Source: Dyadobacter sp. UC 10 (lineage in GTDB: Bacteria > Bacteroidota > Bacteroidia > Cytophagales > Spirosomataceae). Taken from it: a stretch of 64,000 bases of DNA. The notes beneath the pieces are model-generated. The model saw nothing but the letters and a program-made list of their open reading frames with translations, ran no database searches and was not told where the DNA came from. This document shows, in pieces, positions 46,413 through 55,025 of the stretch. Position 1 is the first letter of the stretch; every line of letters begins with the position of its first letter. Made by a program: the position numbers and the translations under genes. The DNA lies in the NCBI RefSeq assembly GCF_008369915.1, contig NZ_VSRN01000001.1, positions 1-64,000 on the forward strand, read 5' to 3'.

Positions 46413-48872
46413 TTATTGGGCTAGAAAGGAATACACTTTCCCAGCCTGTGTAGGGACATCGTAAATCAATGTTTCCTTCAAAGGTTGAGTTGCCTTTGCG
46501 GCTTTGGGTGAAACGACGGCCGCAGGCGTATCCTCGGTGATATAAAATGCATTTGGGTTCTGCCCGGTGGCTTTGTTCAGTGTTGCACCGCCAGCCAGCT
46601 TCACTGCATTGGGCACCCGTAACCGAAGGTTCCCACCCAGTTTGGACCGAATTTCTACCTTAGTGAGCTTACCGCCGGCCCATTGCATATCGACGATCTC
46701 AAACCCGCCTAATGCAAGGATGCCGCCAATGCTGCCCTCTTTCCAAACGTCCGGCAGCGCTGGTAACAAATGAATTGCCCCATCGGCACTTTGCATCAGC
46801 ATTTCGGTAATGCCGGAAGTACACCCAAAGTTGCCGTCGATCTGGAATGGCGGGTGTGCGTCGAAAAGATTATTGTAAGTTCCCCCGCCTTCCTTGTTCG
46901 TGCCGAGCGGGGAAAGCTGGTTTTGGATCAATGTAAATGCGTGATTTCCGTCTTGCAGCCTGGCCCACCAGTTTACCTTCCAGCCCATGCTCCATCCTGT
47001 GGAAACATCACCTCGCTGCATTAAAGTAGTCCGTGCCGCGGCGAAAAGCTCGGGGGTTCGATACGGGGAAATTTGCACCGACGGAAACAAACCGTACAAA
47101 TGCGAGACGTGGCGGTGGTGGTCGTTGGGATCGTCGACGTCGTCGAGCCACTCCTGCAATTGTCCGTACTGGCCGACATGCATTGGCGGCAGTTGTTTGC
47201 GTTTTTGTCTGAGCGTATCAACGAAAGCTGCATCTTTTTTCAATATTTCCGCTGCGCGAATGGTCGTACTGAAAATGTCAAAAGCGATCTGATTATCCAT
47301 CGTCGTGCCGGCATCCAGTGAAGAGCCTTCGTGCGCGGCGGGAGCGTTTTCGGGAGAGCTGCCGGGGTTTGCAACCAGCCAGTGATATTTGGGATGATTT
47401 ATGAGAAAATCTACATAAAAAGTAGCTGCTCCTTTTAGTACCGGATATATTCTTGCCAGATAAGCCTTGTCGCCGGTGTACAGATAATGTTCCCAAAGAT
47501 GCTGACTCGTCCAGGCACCGCCAGCGATCCACATACCCCAGAATGCGCCGTCAATTGCGCCGGTTGCCCGCCAGATATCGGTATTATGGTGCGCCATCCA
47601 GCCTCTTGCGCCGTACATATCCTTTGCGGTCTGCTGCCCGGTTTGCGAAAGCTCCTGTACCATTTTCAGGAAAGGCTCGTGCAGTTCAGAAAGATTGGTC
47701 TTCTCTGCCGGCCAGTAATTCATCTGCGCATTAATGTTGATCGTGTACTTACTATCCCACGGCGGCCTCATCTTATTGTTCCAGATCCCCTGCAAATTGG
47801 CAGGCTGTCCGCCCGGCTGCGAGCTGGAAATCAGCAGGTAACGGCCATATTGATAATACAGAGTGACCAGCCCCGGATCATTCACATTCCGGAAGCTTTT
47901 CAAGCGTTCGTCAGTTGGAAGATTGGCTGCTTCTGATGTTCCCAGGTCGAATTTTACACGATTGAAGTATTTCTGAAAGGCTGCAATGTGCGGTTTCAAG
48001 ATCGCGTCGTATGATTTGGAATACGCCCTGTTCAAATAGGAAGCCGCCAATGCGTTTTCATCACCGCTTACATCCCGGTAATCCTTGAAGTTGGTCGCGA
48101 TCGAAATGAATATTGTTGCTGCATCGGCTCCGTTGATAACCAGTGAAGTATCAGTTGCAGACACGTTACCACCATCGTTTTTAACTTTCGTGATCACTTT
48201 GAACTTCACCGCTCCGGTCACGCCTTCATGATCGGAACCTCTGCCGGCAAGGACCAACTCCCTGCCCGGCGTGGTTCTGATTTCCGGCTGAGCATGTAAT
48301 GTAGAATAGGATGCCGCAAAGGACAACTTACCAGGTTTATCGGCCGTCAAATGCACTACCATCACCTGGTCCGGAAATGATGCGAGGACTTCCCGCGTGA
48401 ATATTACGCCATTGACTTTATAAATCGTTTTCGCCACGGCCCGCTCCATGTCCAGCTCGCGATAGTATGCCTCATATTGCTCATGTCCCGGAAAGTTTAG
48501 ATGCAGCTCGCCAGCAGGCTGAAACATTTGCCCGTGCGATTTTTTAGTAATAATTGCCTTATTGGCCAGTTTTTCGGCTTCTTTTTGTTTTCCTTCAAAA
48601 ATCAATCTGCGGATCTCTGGCAGCGCGGCCAGTGCGTCGGGGTTGTCATTCCGGTTCGGGCCACCCGACCATAATGTGCCTTCATTAAGCTGTATCCGCT
48701 CATCGGCCACGTTGCCATATACCATCCCTCCCAGTCTGCCATTACCAATCGGCAATGCATTCTCCCAGGTTTTGCCCGAAGGCTGGTTATACCAAAGTTT
48801 TAGTGCCCGGTTTGTCTGGCCGAATCCAACGGTTGTAATCAGTAATAAAAGGCAGAAAAATAATCGCATCAT
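46413..48872 (-). CDS. GH95 family alpha-L-fucosidase/alpha-L-galactosidase
   Basis: Encodes 819 residues with signal MMRLFFCLLLLITTVGFGQ. The N-terminal beta domain has the family opening 'LKLWYNQPSGKTWENALPIGNGRLGGMVYG', here across two strands. The (alpha/alpha)6 catalytic barrel has 'NINAQMNYWPAEKTNL', 'GSSLDAGTTMDNQIAFDIF' and 'HRHVSHLYGLFPSVQISPY', which are standard GH95 blocks carrying the active-site Asn, Glu/Asp and His residues. GH95 removes terminal alpha-1,2-L-fucose or alpha-L-galactose from plant glycans. It starts 20 bp after the HTCS gene and is followed by GH43 and an esterase, which fits a decorated xylan or xyloglucan. Confidence 0.93.
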   Translation of the reverse strand: MMRLFFCLLLLITTVGFGQTNRALKLWYNQPSGKTWENALPIGNGRLGGMVYGNVADERIQLNEGTLWSGGPNRNDNPDALAALPEIRRLIFEGKQKEAEKLANKAIITKKSHGQMFQPAGELHLNFPGHEQYEAYYRELDMERAVAKTIYKVNGVIFTREVLASFPDQVMVVHLTADKPGKLSFAASYSTLHAQPEIRTTPGRELVLAGRGSDHEGVTGAVKFKVITKVKNDGGNVSATDTSLVINGADAATIFISIATNFKDYRDVSGDENALAASYLNRAYSKSYDAILKPHIAAFQKYFNRVKFDLGTSEAANLPTDERLKSFRNVNDPGLVTLYYQYGRYLLISSSQPGGQPANLQGIWNNKMRPPWDSKYTININAQMNYWPAEKTNLSELHEPFLKMVQELSQTGQQTAKDMYGARGWMAHHNTDIWRATGAIDGAFWGMWIAGGAWTSQHLWEHYLYTGDKAYLARIYPVLKGAATFYVDFLINHPKYHWLVANPGSSPENAPAAHEGSSLDAGTTMDNQIAFDIFSTTIRAAEILKKDAAFVDTLRQKRKQLPPMHVGQYGQLQEWLDDVDDPNDHHRHVSHLYGLFPSVQISPYRTPELFAAARTTLMQRGDVSTGWSMGWKVNWWARLQDGNHAFTLIQNQLSPLGTNKEGGGTYNNLFDAHPPFQIDGNFGCTSGITEMLMQSADGAIHLLPALPDVWKEGSIGGILALGGFEIVDMQWAGGKLTKVEIRSKLGGNLRLRVPNAVKLAGGATLNKATGQNPNAFYITEDTPAAVVSPKAAKATQPLKETLIYDVPTQAGKVYSFLAQ

Positions 48873-48892
48873 ATCAATACTATCAAATTGGT

Positions 48893-51800
48893 TTATGCTT
48901 TTTCAAGGTAATTCTCCGCAAACACTGTTGGCGACACCCCATAGAACTCTTTGAAAGCTACCGAAAAGCTGTTTACATTGGCAAACCCAACGGCAAATGC
49001 AACCTCAGAAACCATCAAACCCTTCACCGTCAGCAAATCCGCTGCCTGCCTGAGTCGGATGTTGCGGATTAAATCCCGGGTTGTCAGATTGGTCAGTTCT
49101 TTGAGCTTGCGATGTAAATGCACCCTGCTGATCCCGACTTCATTACAGATCATTTCCACGCTCAGGTCGGGGTTTGCCAGGTTTTTGTCAATAAACAGAT
49201 GTACCTTTTCCAGCAGCTTTTCTTCCGAAGCCTTCATATTTATCCGGGAAATGAATTCCTCCTGGTAATGCTGCTCATTATCGTTGTTTCGAAGTATCTG
49301 TCTGTTTCTGATCAGCCCATTGATTGTCTTCATTAATATCTGCATGTTAAAGGGCTTGGTAATGTAAGCGTCCGCTCCCATTTCGAGCCCCTCCACATTG
49401 GTCGATTCTGCTGTTTTGGCGGTGAGCAGGATAACCGGGATGTGGTTTACCAACGGGTTCGCCTTTAACTTTTTGCAAAGGGTCATACCATCCATAACCG
49501 GCATCATCACGTCGCTGACCACCAGATCGGGCATTTCTTTTAAAATAGCTCTATATGCTTCCTCGCCATTCGCATAAGCGAATACGGTGAATTCGCCCGA
49601 CATTTCGTCTGTCAGATAGTTGCAGATCTCGCTGTCGTCATCGACGATCACCAGGCGTTTGGCTTTTTTCCTCGGCTTGTTTCTATGCCCGTCGTCCGCT
49701 GCGGTTTCCGGTGACAATTGATCTGCCGCCAACATTTTACCGATCGGATCGATTTCTACTGTTTCCACCTTTTCAACCGGCATGGAGATCACAAACCGGC
49801 AGCCGGCTTCTACCATATTTTCTGCGTGGATCTTTCCGCCGTGCAGTTCTACCAATTGTTTCACAAGATGAAGGCCGATTCCCGTTCCGTACCTGTTATA
49901 GTCACGGTGTTGTTCGGATTGGTAAAAGCAGTCGAAGATGCGCTCCGTTTCATTTTCATCAATAAATGCGCCCGAATCTTCCATCGCGATGATCAGTTCA
50001 GGTCTTCCACTGATAGTACGGGCGTTTGTGATTGAAATTGAAACACGGATTTTCCCTCCTTTGGGCGTGAATTTGAAAGCATTGGAAAGGACATTGATCA
50101 AAACCTTATCAAAATTGAGCGGATCAATGTGAGCGAAGATCTTCTCCGAAGGCATATCCATCAAAAAATCGATATTCTTTGTCTCGATCTGTTCTTCAAA
50201 CAGCAAACATATTTCCTTAGTAAAATCGACCATTTCCACGCTCGAAAACTGCAAAGACATTTGGCCTTTCTCAATTTTACGAATGTCCATCAGCTGATTG
50301 ACCAGGTCCAATATACGTTTGGTATTACGACCCATAATTTCGTACAAATGCATCCTTTCCGCATTGTAATCCTGCGCCAGCAATTTTTGGAGCGGGCTGA
50401 CCACCAATGTAAGCGGTGTACGTATTTCGTGTGCGATATTGATAAAGAATTCAAGCTTTGCTTCATTAACCTCTTCCCGGCGCAGATGTGCCAGCATTTC
50501 CTTTTTTACCAGCCGCCTGTTTTTATATGTTTTGAAAATATAAATGGCTGCCAATAGCGTAAACAGGGAATATGCGATCCACGCCCAAACCGAGAAGTAC
50601 CATGCAGGATGTATGATGATGGCCACCTGCGTTTGCTCGGAATCTGTCTGGCTGTATTTTGCTTTTAGCCGGAATTGATACTTCCCGGGCGTTAAATTAT
50701 CGAATGTCAGCCTGTTGGTACCGGCCCGCAGCGCTGTCCATTCGTTATCGTTAATGGCATACATGTAAGAAACGCGTTCCGCGTCGATAAAATCCATCGT
50801 CGAAAATTCAAGGCTGAACGAGTTATCATGATGGGCAAGATTAAATTCCTTCGCGCTGCTTACGGTCGTATCGACGATCATATAGCCCCCGGATTTCATA
50901 CCCTTTTTCACCGCCTTATCATGAATAAACAGGTCCACAATTCGAACCGCAGGCCGCTTGGTGGACATTCGTATTTCCTCGGGCTTGAAAAAGGTAATGC
51001 CATTGATCCCGCCAAAGTAGAATTCCCCATTTTTGGTTACCATTAAGGCCCCCTGGCTGAATTCGTTTCCCTGCAATCCATCGGCTGAGTAAAAGTTGAC
51101 AAACGTATTGGTTTTCAAGTCCATTTTTGACAGGCCGCGGTTTGTACTCAGCCAAAGATTTCCGGCCTTATCGCCTCTTACAGCACCGATCAGGTTGCTG
51201 GGCAGGCCATCGCCCATATCAAATGTGGTGATCACTTTGGTAGCACGGGCGATCCTTTTCAGTCCCTGCGAAGTGCCGGCCCACAAATTTCCCTTATCGT
51301 CATCAAAGAGCGAATAAATCACCACTCCTTTCAGAAGGCTGTTTACGGAGAATGTGGATACGAAGTTCTTGGTTTCCAGATCAAGGCAAGCAAGCCCGTT
51401 GAAGGTGCCGATAAAAAGTTTGTTGTCCTTGGAAATCAGTAAGCAATTGACCCAGCTATTGGGAAGGAAATTTTCGTTCGGAAGGCTGATCCTGCCTGGT
51501 AAAGCATCCAGATTTTCAACTGCCCCCGTGCGGAGGTCCATGCAAAAAATCCCGGAGCCCATCGTGGCGACCCAAAGCCGTTTATTTGAATCCTCCCTGA
51601 TGTCGAAAACCCGCTGCACATTGTCTCCATTCTTGTCTGTCAACTTATCAGAATGGCTAAACTTCCCGGTTTTGCGGTCCAGTTTGGATAGCCCGCTGAG
51701 ATAGGAACCTGTCCAGAGGTTTCTTTCGGAATCTTCAAAAACAACCATCACATTCTCCGGTGCAGCAGGGTTATCCTTGCTTTTGACGTAATGAACACCT

Positions 51801-52978
51801 GATTTAACTGCGTGAGGCAATCCATACAGGCCATCACTGTCTGTTCCTACCCAAATTGTATTGCTGCTATCTTCAAATAACGCTTTCACGGCACTCGAAC
51901 CGATAGCGTTGTCACTGGCCGACTTATAACCCATATAGCCAAAACGGTTGGTATTGACGCCCAGCAGCAGTAAGCCCTTCTGATAAATTCCTACCCACGT
52001 ATTACCCGAGCTGTCTTCACAAATTGAAAACACTTTCGACTTTGTAAAATCAAATGTGTCCACATTGTGGTTCATATCGAGGATCTTACCGGACACAGAA
52101 TCGAAGTATTTCATTCCTTTCCCCCTCGTCCCGATGAGTACCTGCCCGTTGTCGTTGACCGTCAGATCAGCAATGGGCAGATTATCGGCTTCGTCATACG
52201 GGACTGGTTGAAAGATATCATTCGTAGTGCTGTACTGGTACAGACCGCTCACCATATTTCCGGCAAACACCCGGCCATATTTGTCCTGGCAGAGGCTTGT
52301 TATGATGTTGTTTTGGCTTCTTTTGGAAACAAAGTAAGCTTTGCTGGATTTTAAAGAAGTGTCCTCAAACCGCAGCAGCCCTCTGTCTTCTGTCGACACC
52401 CAGAGATTACGATCGCTGTCTTCAAACAATTGAATAATCAGATTGCTGGGAACCTGCAAGGGTATCGGCTTCGCGCAGAGTTGCCTGCCGTCATGCCCGA
52501 CCTTAAATATGCCATGCCCGGAAGTACCTACCAGAATATCACCGTTCCTTCGCTGGCAGATCGCCAGTACCCGCACGCTGGCCATTTTACTTTGCCCATT
52601 CATAAGGGGTATGGTGCGGAAGGAGTCCGTGGCAGGGTCATAATATTGCAGGCCGTGGAGCGAGCCGGTGTACATTCTTCCCGCCCGGTCTTCGAAAAGG
52701 ACCTGGATGAAATTACTGGACACGCCTTCGCCATTTGCCTTATCCTGCCGGTACACGGTGAATTTTATCCCGTCGAAACGGTTCAGCCCGTCTTCGGTAG
52801 CTACCCATATGAAGCCACTACGATCCTGATGAACCGCAGTGACCATGCTGCTCGACAGTCCATTTTCAACACTGAAAAGTTTGGCGGACTGCCCGGATAC
52901 ATCTGACAGGAAACATAACCAGGCGACCAGTATTCGCATCAACAGCATTAAATGGTATGATGCGCGCTTCTCTGTCAT
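48893..52978 (-). CDS. Hybrid two-component system regulator (HTCS) of the utilisation locus
   Basis: Encodes about 1361 residues. The frame is open to 53083, but the predicted promoter (-7 box 53081-53088) lies there, so a start at 52978 or a later Met (52948, 52939) is needed. Order: signal, propeller repeats (about 30-720), Y_Y_Y domain, one membrane helix, histidine kinase ('IAHEIRTPLTLV', N-box 'NVLSNAFKFTPKG', G2 'GTGIGLHLV'), receiver from about residue 1106 (Asp in 'DLVVSDVMMPVMDG') and a C-terminal AraC helix-turn-helix. The G1 box reads 'EDSGAFID' where DxGxGI is usual. It senses a periplasmic oligosaccharide and activates the locus; an identical operator precedes its own gene and susC. 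Confidence 0.93.
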   Translation of the reverse strand: MTEKRASYHLMLLMRILVAWLCFLSDVSGQSAKLFSVENGLSSSMVTAVHQDRSGFIWVATEDGLNRFDGIKFTVYRQDKANGEGVSSNFIQVLFEDRAGRMYTGSLHGLQYYDPATDSFRTIPLMNGQSKMASVRVLAICQRRNGDILVGTSGHGIFKVGHDGRQLCAKPIPLQVPSNLIIQLFEDSDRNLWVSTEDRGLLRFEDTSLKSSKAYFVSKRSQNNIITSLCQDKYGRVFAGNMVSGLYQYSTTNDIFQPVPYDEADNLPIADLTVNDNGQVLIGTRGKGMKYFDSVSGKILDMNHNVDTFDFTKSKVFSICEDSSGNTWVGIYQKGLLLLGVNTNRFGYMGYKSASDNAIGSSAVKALFEDSSNTIWVGTDSDGLYGLPHAVKSGVHYVKSKDNPAAPENVMVVFEDSERNLWTGSYLSGLSKLDRKTGKFSHSDKLTDKNGDNVQRVFDIREDSNKRLWVATMGSGIFCMDLRTGAVENLDALPGRISLPNENFLPNSWVNCLLISKDNKLFIGTFNGLACLDLETKNFVSTFSVNSLLKGVVIYSLFDDDKGNLWAGTSQGLKRIARATKVITTFDMGDGLPSNLIGAVRGDKAGNLWLSTNRGLSKMDLKTNTFVNFYSADGLQGNEFSQGALMVTKNGEFYFGGINGITFFKPEEIRMSTKRPAVRIVDLFIHDKAVKKGMKSGGYMIVDTTVSSAKEFNLAHHDNSFSLEFSTMDFIDAERVSYMYAINDNEWTALRAGTNRLTFDNLTPGKYQFRLKAKYSQTDSEQTQVAIIIHPAWYFSVWAWIAYSLFTLLAAIYIFKTYKNRRLVKKEMLAHLRREEVNEAKLEFFINIAHEIRTPLTLVVSPLQKLLAQDYNAERMHLYEIMGRNTKRILDLVNQLMDIRKIEKGQMSLQFSSVEMVDFTKEICLLFEEQIETKNIDFLMDMPSEKIFAHIDPLNFDKVLINVLSNAFKFTPKGGKIRVSISITNARTISGRPELIIAMEDSGAFIDENETERIFDCFYQSEQHRDYNRYGTGIGLHLVKQLVELHGGKIHAENMVEAGCRFVISMPVEKVETVEIDPIGKMLAADQLSPETAADDGHRNKPRKKAKRLVIVDDDSEICNYLTDEMSGEFTVFAYANGEEAYRAILKEMPDLVVSDVMMPVMDGMTLCKKLKANPLVNHIPVILLTAKTAESTNVEGLEMGADAYITKPFNMQILMKTINGLIRNRQILRNNDNEQHYQEEFISRINMKASEEKLLEKVHLFIDKNLANPDLSVEMICNEVGISRVHLHRKLKELTNLTTRDLIRNIRLRQAADLLTVKGLMVSEVAFAVGFANVNSFSVAFKEFYGVSPTVFAENYLEKA

Positions 52979-53080
52979 TATTGCCTTGTAGTTGTCTTCC
53001 CCGATATGCCGATCGACTGCGGTCATGTTACATGCTGTTGTTACTGTTAACTGCTTTTCGTCCTGATTTACAACAGAAAA

Positions 53081-53146
53081 CAAATATATGTGGGCATAAT
53101 ACTATAAGTACCGGCACAATGTTACATAAGTCATGGCGTATGTTAC
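53081..53146 (-). promoter_or_regulatory. HTCS gene promoter with 28-bp operator
   Basis: The operator at 53119-53146, read on the plus strand, consists of two direct ATGTTAC half-sites (53119-53125 and 53140-53146), 21 bp from start to start, with a conserved centre. Thirty bp from its lower edge is a perfect -7 box on the minus strand, TATATTTG (53088-53081). The same operator, spacing and box precede susC. No good -33 element is present, as expected for activator-dependent transcription. Two extra half-site-like ATGTTAC/TTGTTAC copies at 53025-53044 lie downstream in the leader. Confidence 0.8.
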
Positions 53147-53193
53147 CGATCGGAAGCCTGCCGATGTTCAGGCAGGCTTCCGGCGGGCATTCA

Positions 53194-55011
53194 TCAATAT
53201 CCGGGATTTTGTCTGATACCGGGATTCTGATCGAGCACATTTTGCGGAATAGGGCTCATATACTGTTTGAGCTCAAATTTCACTTTGTATTTTTTCTCCT
53301 CTTCTACGGTGTAAACCCAAACACCCGAATTGTTCGCAGGCACCGAATTCCGGATCACCATATTGTGACGTGGCTTGTTCATGACAGTAGCTGCCATAGC
53401 CAGGCGTTTGTTGTCCAGAAAGCGCTTGTCCTCAAAGCAGAGTTCAACCCTCCGCTCGCGCGCAATGGCAGCACGCATTGCTTCCTTGGACAGGCCGCCG
53501 GGAAGTGCAGGCAGCTCCGACCGGGCGCGTAGCTTGTTGATCGCGTCATATACGGAAGCATCCGGGCCGCTCGCTTCGTTTTGCGCTTCCGCGAAGTTCA
53601 GGAGGATTTCGCCATAGCGGAAGAAAATATAGTTTTGTCCGCTGGCATCGCTACCCGGCGCCGCGTCAGGGTTCAATCGTTTTTTCTGGTAATATCCCGA
53701 ATCGCCCACGTCGGTTTTCCCTGCAAGGTCGATCTGGTTTGTCCGGTCAGGATTTGGATAGGTTGCGTCAATTCGCGTGTAGATCGTGTCGGCGCGGGGC
53801 ATCCATTCCTGCTTGTATATCGCTCCGTCGTGAACGATGGCATCGTAGAAGCGCTTTTCGCGATTTACATAAGGTTTCTGAGGATTATAGCCCGAAGTCG
53901 GATCGGTGATCGGCTTTCCGTTGGCCATCGCAAACTGGTCTACCAGCTCCTGTGTCGGATTGTAATTTCCCCACGACCGGTATTCGCCCAGCACGTAAGT
54001 CGGACCGCCGCGCTGCTCGTAGCTGGAACCCATTCCGCCGACGTTGGCTACCACCTGCCGGTCCCAGATTACCTCCGAATTGTACTCATTGCTGGCCCTG
54101 AACAGGTTTTTTAGATCGGCAAACAGGTTATAATTCTTCCCGTTACCATATTTTTCAATAAACTCTTTGTTAGTAGCAGCAGCCTTCGCCCAGCGCGCAG
54201 GATCATAATTACCAAAATGAACGAACTTCTCTGCATCGGTTAGATAAGGTGTAGAAGTATTGAACAACGGGCTTGCACCGAAAAGCTCGATCCAGCCTTT
54301 CACGGCTAACGCAGCTCCCAATGTAGCCCGGCCGGCCTCCTTGTCCGACAAATTGTATTTGACGGCCAGGTATTCATTTTTCGAAATCTGATCCAGCTCA
54401 GTTACAATGAAATCAAACGTTTCCTGGAATGTATTCCGCGGTCTCAACAGCTCTTCCGGGCTCATTGTATTTCTGTCCAAAGGCTCCTTAATGATCGGCA
54501 AGCCTCCTATCTGAACAAAAAATTCGCTGTAAAAGAATGCTCTCAGGAACCGGGCTTCGTCAATGCGTTTGTTGAAATACGCTTCTGAAAAGTTGGCTTT
54601 GTTCTCAGTTAATTTCTGCATAAACGTGTTGCACTTCCTGATCTTGACGAAAAAATTCTGCCAGGTATAACCGTAAGTCGGCCCCTGCGTTCCGCCCCAG
54701 GGATTGTCCGTGCTGCTGGACGGGATCTGGGTCACACCCTGCCGCCAGTTGGAAGCCGTGTAATAATGGCTGATGTTGTAATCGTCGCTAAAATAGTCCA
54801 GTGTCTCCGTCTGGTTCAGCTTGTTGGGAATTTCACTGTACACATCATTCAGGAAAACATCGGCATTGGTTTCGGATTCCCATTGTGTTTGATCCGTGAG
54901 ATTGGCTTTGTTGGCGTTTTCCAAGAACTCATCTGTATCGCACGATACGGGTAGCACAAGCATCAAAATGCCCATACCTATGATTTTAAAGTAGTTTATA
55001 GCTGCTTTCAT
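53194..55011 (-). CDS. SusD/RagB-family outer-membrane glycan-binding lipoprotein
   Basis: Encodes 605 residues from ATG 55011. An in-frame ATG at 55026 overlaps the susC stop (TAATG), so coupled initiation there is possible. The lipoprotein signal ends 'LMLVLPVSC'. TPR-rich helices typical of SusD follow: 'RIDEARFLRAFFYSEFFVQIGGLPII', 'YGEILLNFAEAQNEASGP', 'AINKLRARSELPALPGG' and 'RERRVELCFEDKRFLDNKRL'. It captures oligosaccharides at the surface for the SusC partner encoded immediately upstream. Confidence 0.93.
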   Translation of the reverse strand: MKAAINYFKIIGMGILMLVLPVSCDTDEFLENANKANLTDQTQWESETNADVFLNDVYSEIPNKLNQTETLDYFSDDYNISHYYTASNWRQGVTQIPSSSTDNPWGGTQGPTYGYTWQNFFVKIRKCNTFMQKLTENKANFSEAYFNKRIDEARFLRAFFYSEFFVQIGGLPIIKEPLDRNTMSPEELLRPRNTFQETFDFIVTELDQISKNEYLAVKYNLSDKEAGRATLGAALAVKGWIELFGASPLFNTSTPYLTDAEKFVHFGNYDPARWAKAAATNKEFIEKYGNGKNYNLFADLKNLFRASNEYNSEVIWDRQVVANVGGMGSSYEQRGGPTYVLGEYRSWGNYNPTQELVDQFAMANGKPITDPTSGYNPQKPYVNREKRFYDAIVHDGAIYKQEWMPRADTIYTRIDATYPNPDRTNQIDLAGKTDVGDSGYYQKKRLNPDAAPGSDASGQNYIFFRYGEILLNFAEAQNEASGPDASVYDAINKLRARSELPALPGGLSKEAMRAAIARERRVELCFEDKRFLDNKRLAMAATVMNKPRHNMVIRNSVPANNSGVWVYTVEEEKKYKVKFELKQYMSPIPQNVLDQNPGIRQNPGY

Positions 55012-55025
55012 TGTATTGGTTATCA

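Noticed and set aside
52979..53083. N-terminal extension of the HTCS frame up to 53083
   Set aside because: The extension would begin inside the predicted -7 promoter box, and the signal-like segment only starts near 52948.
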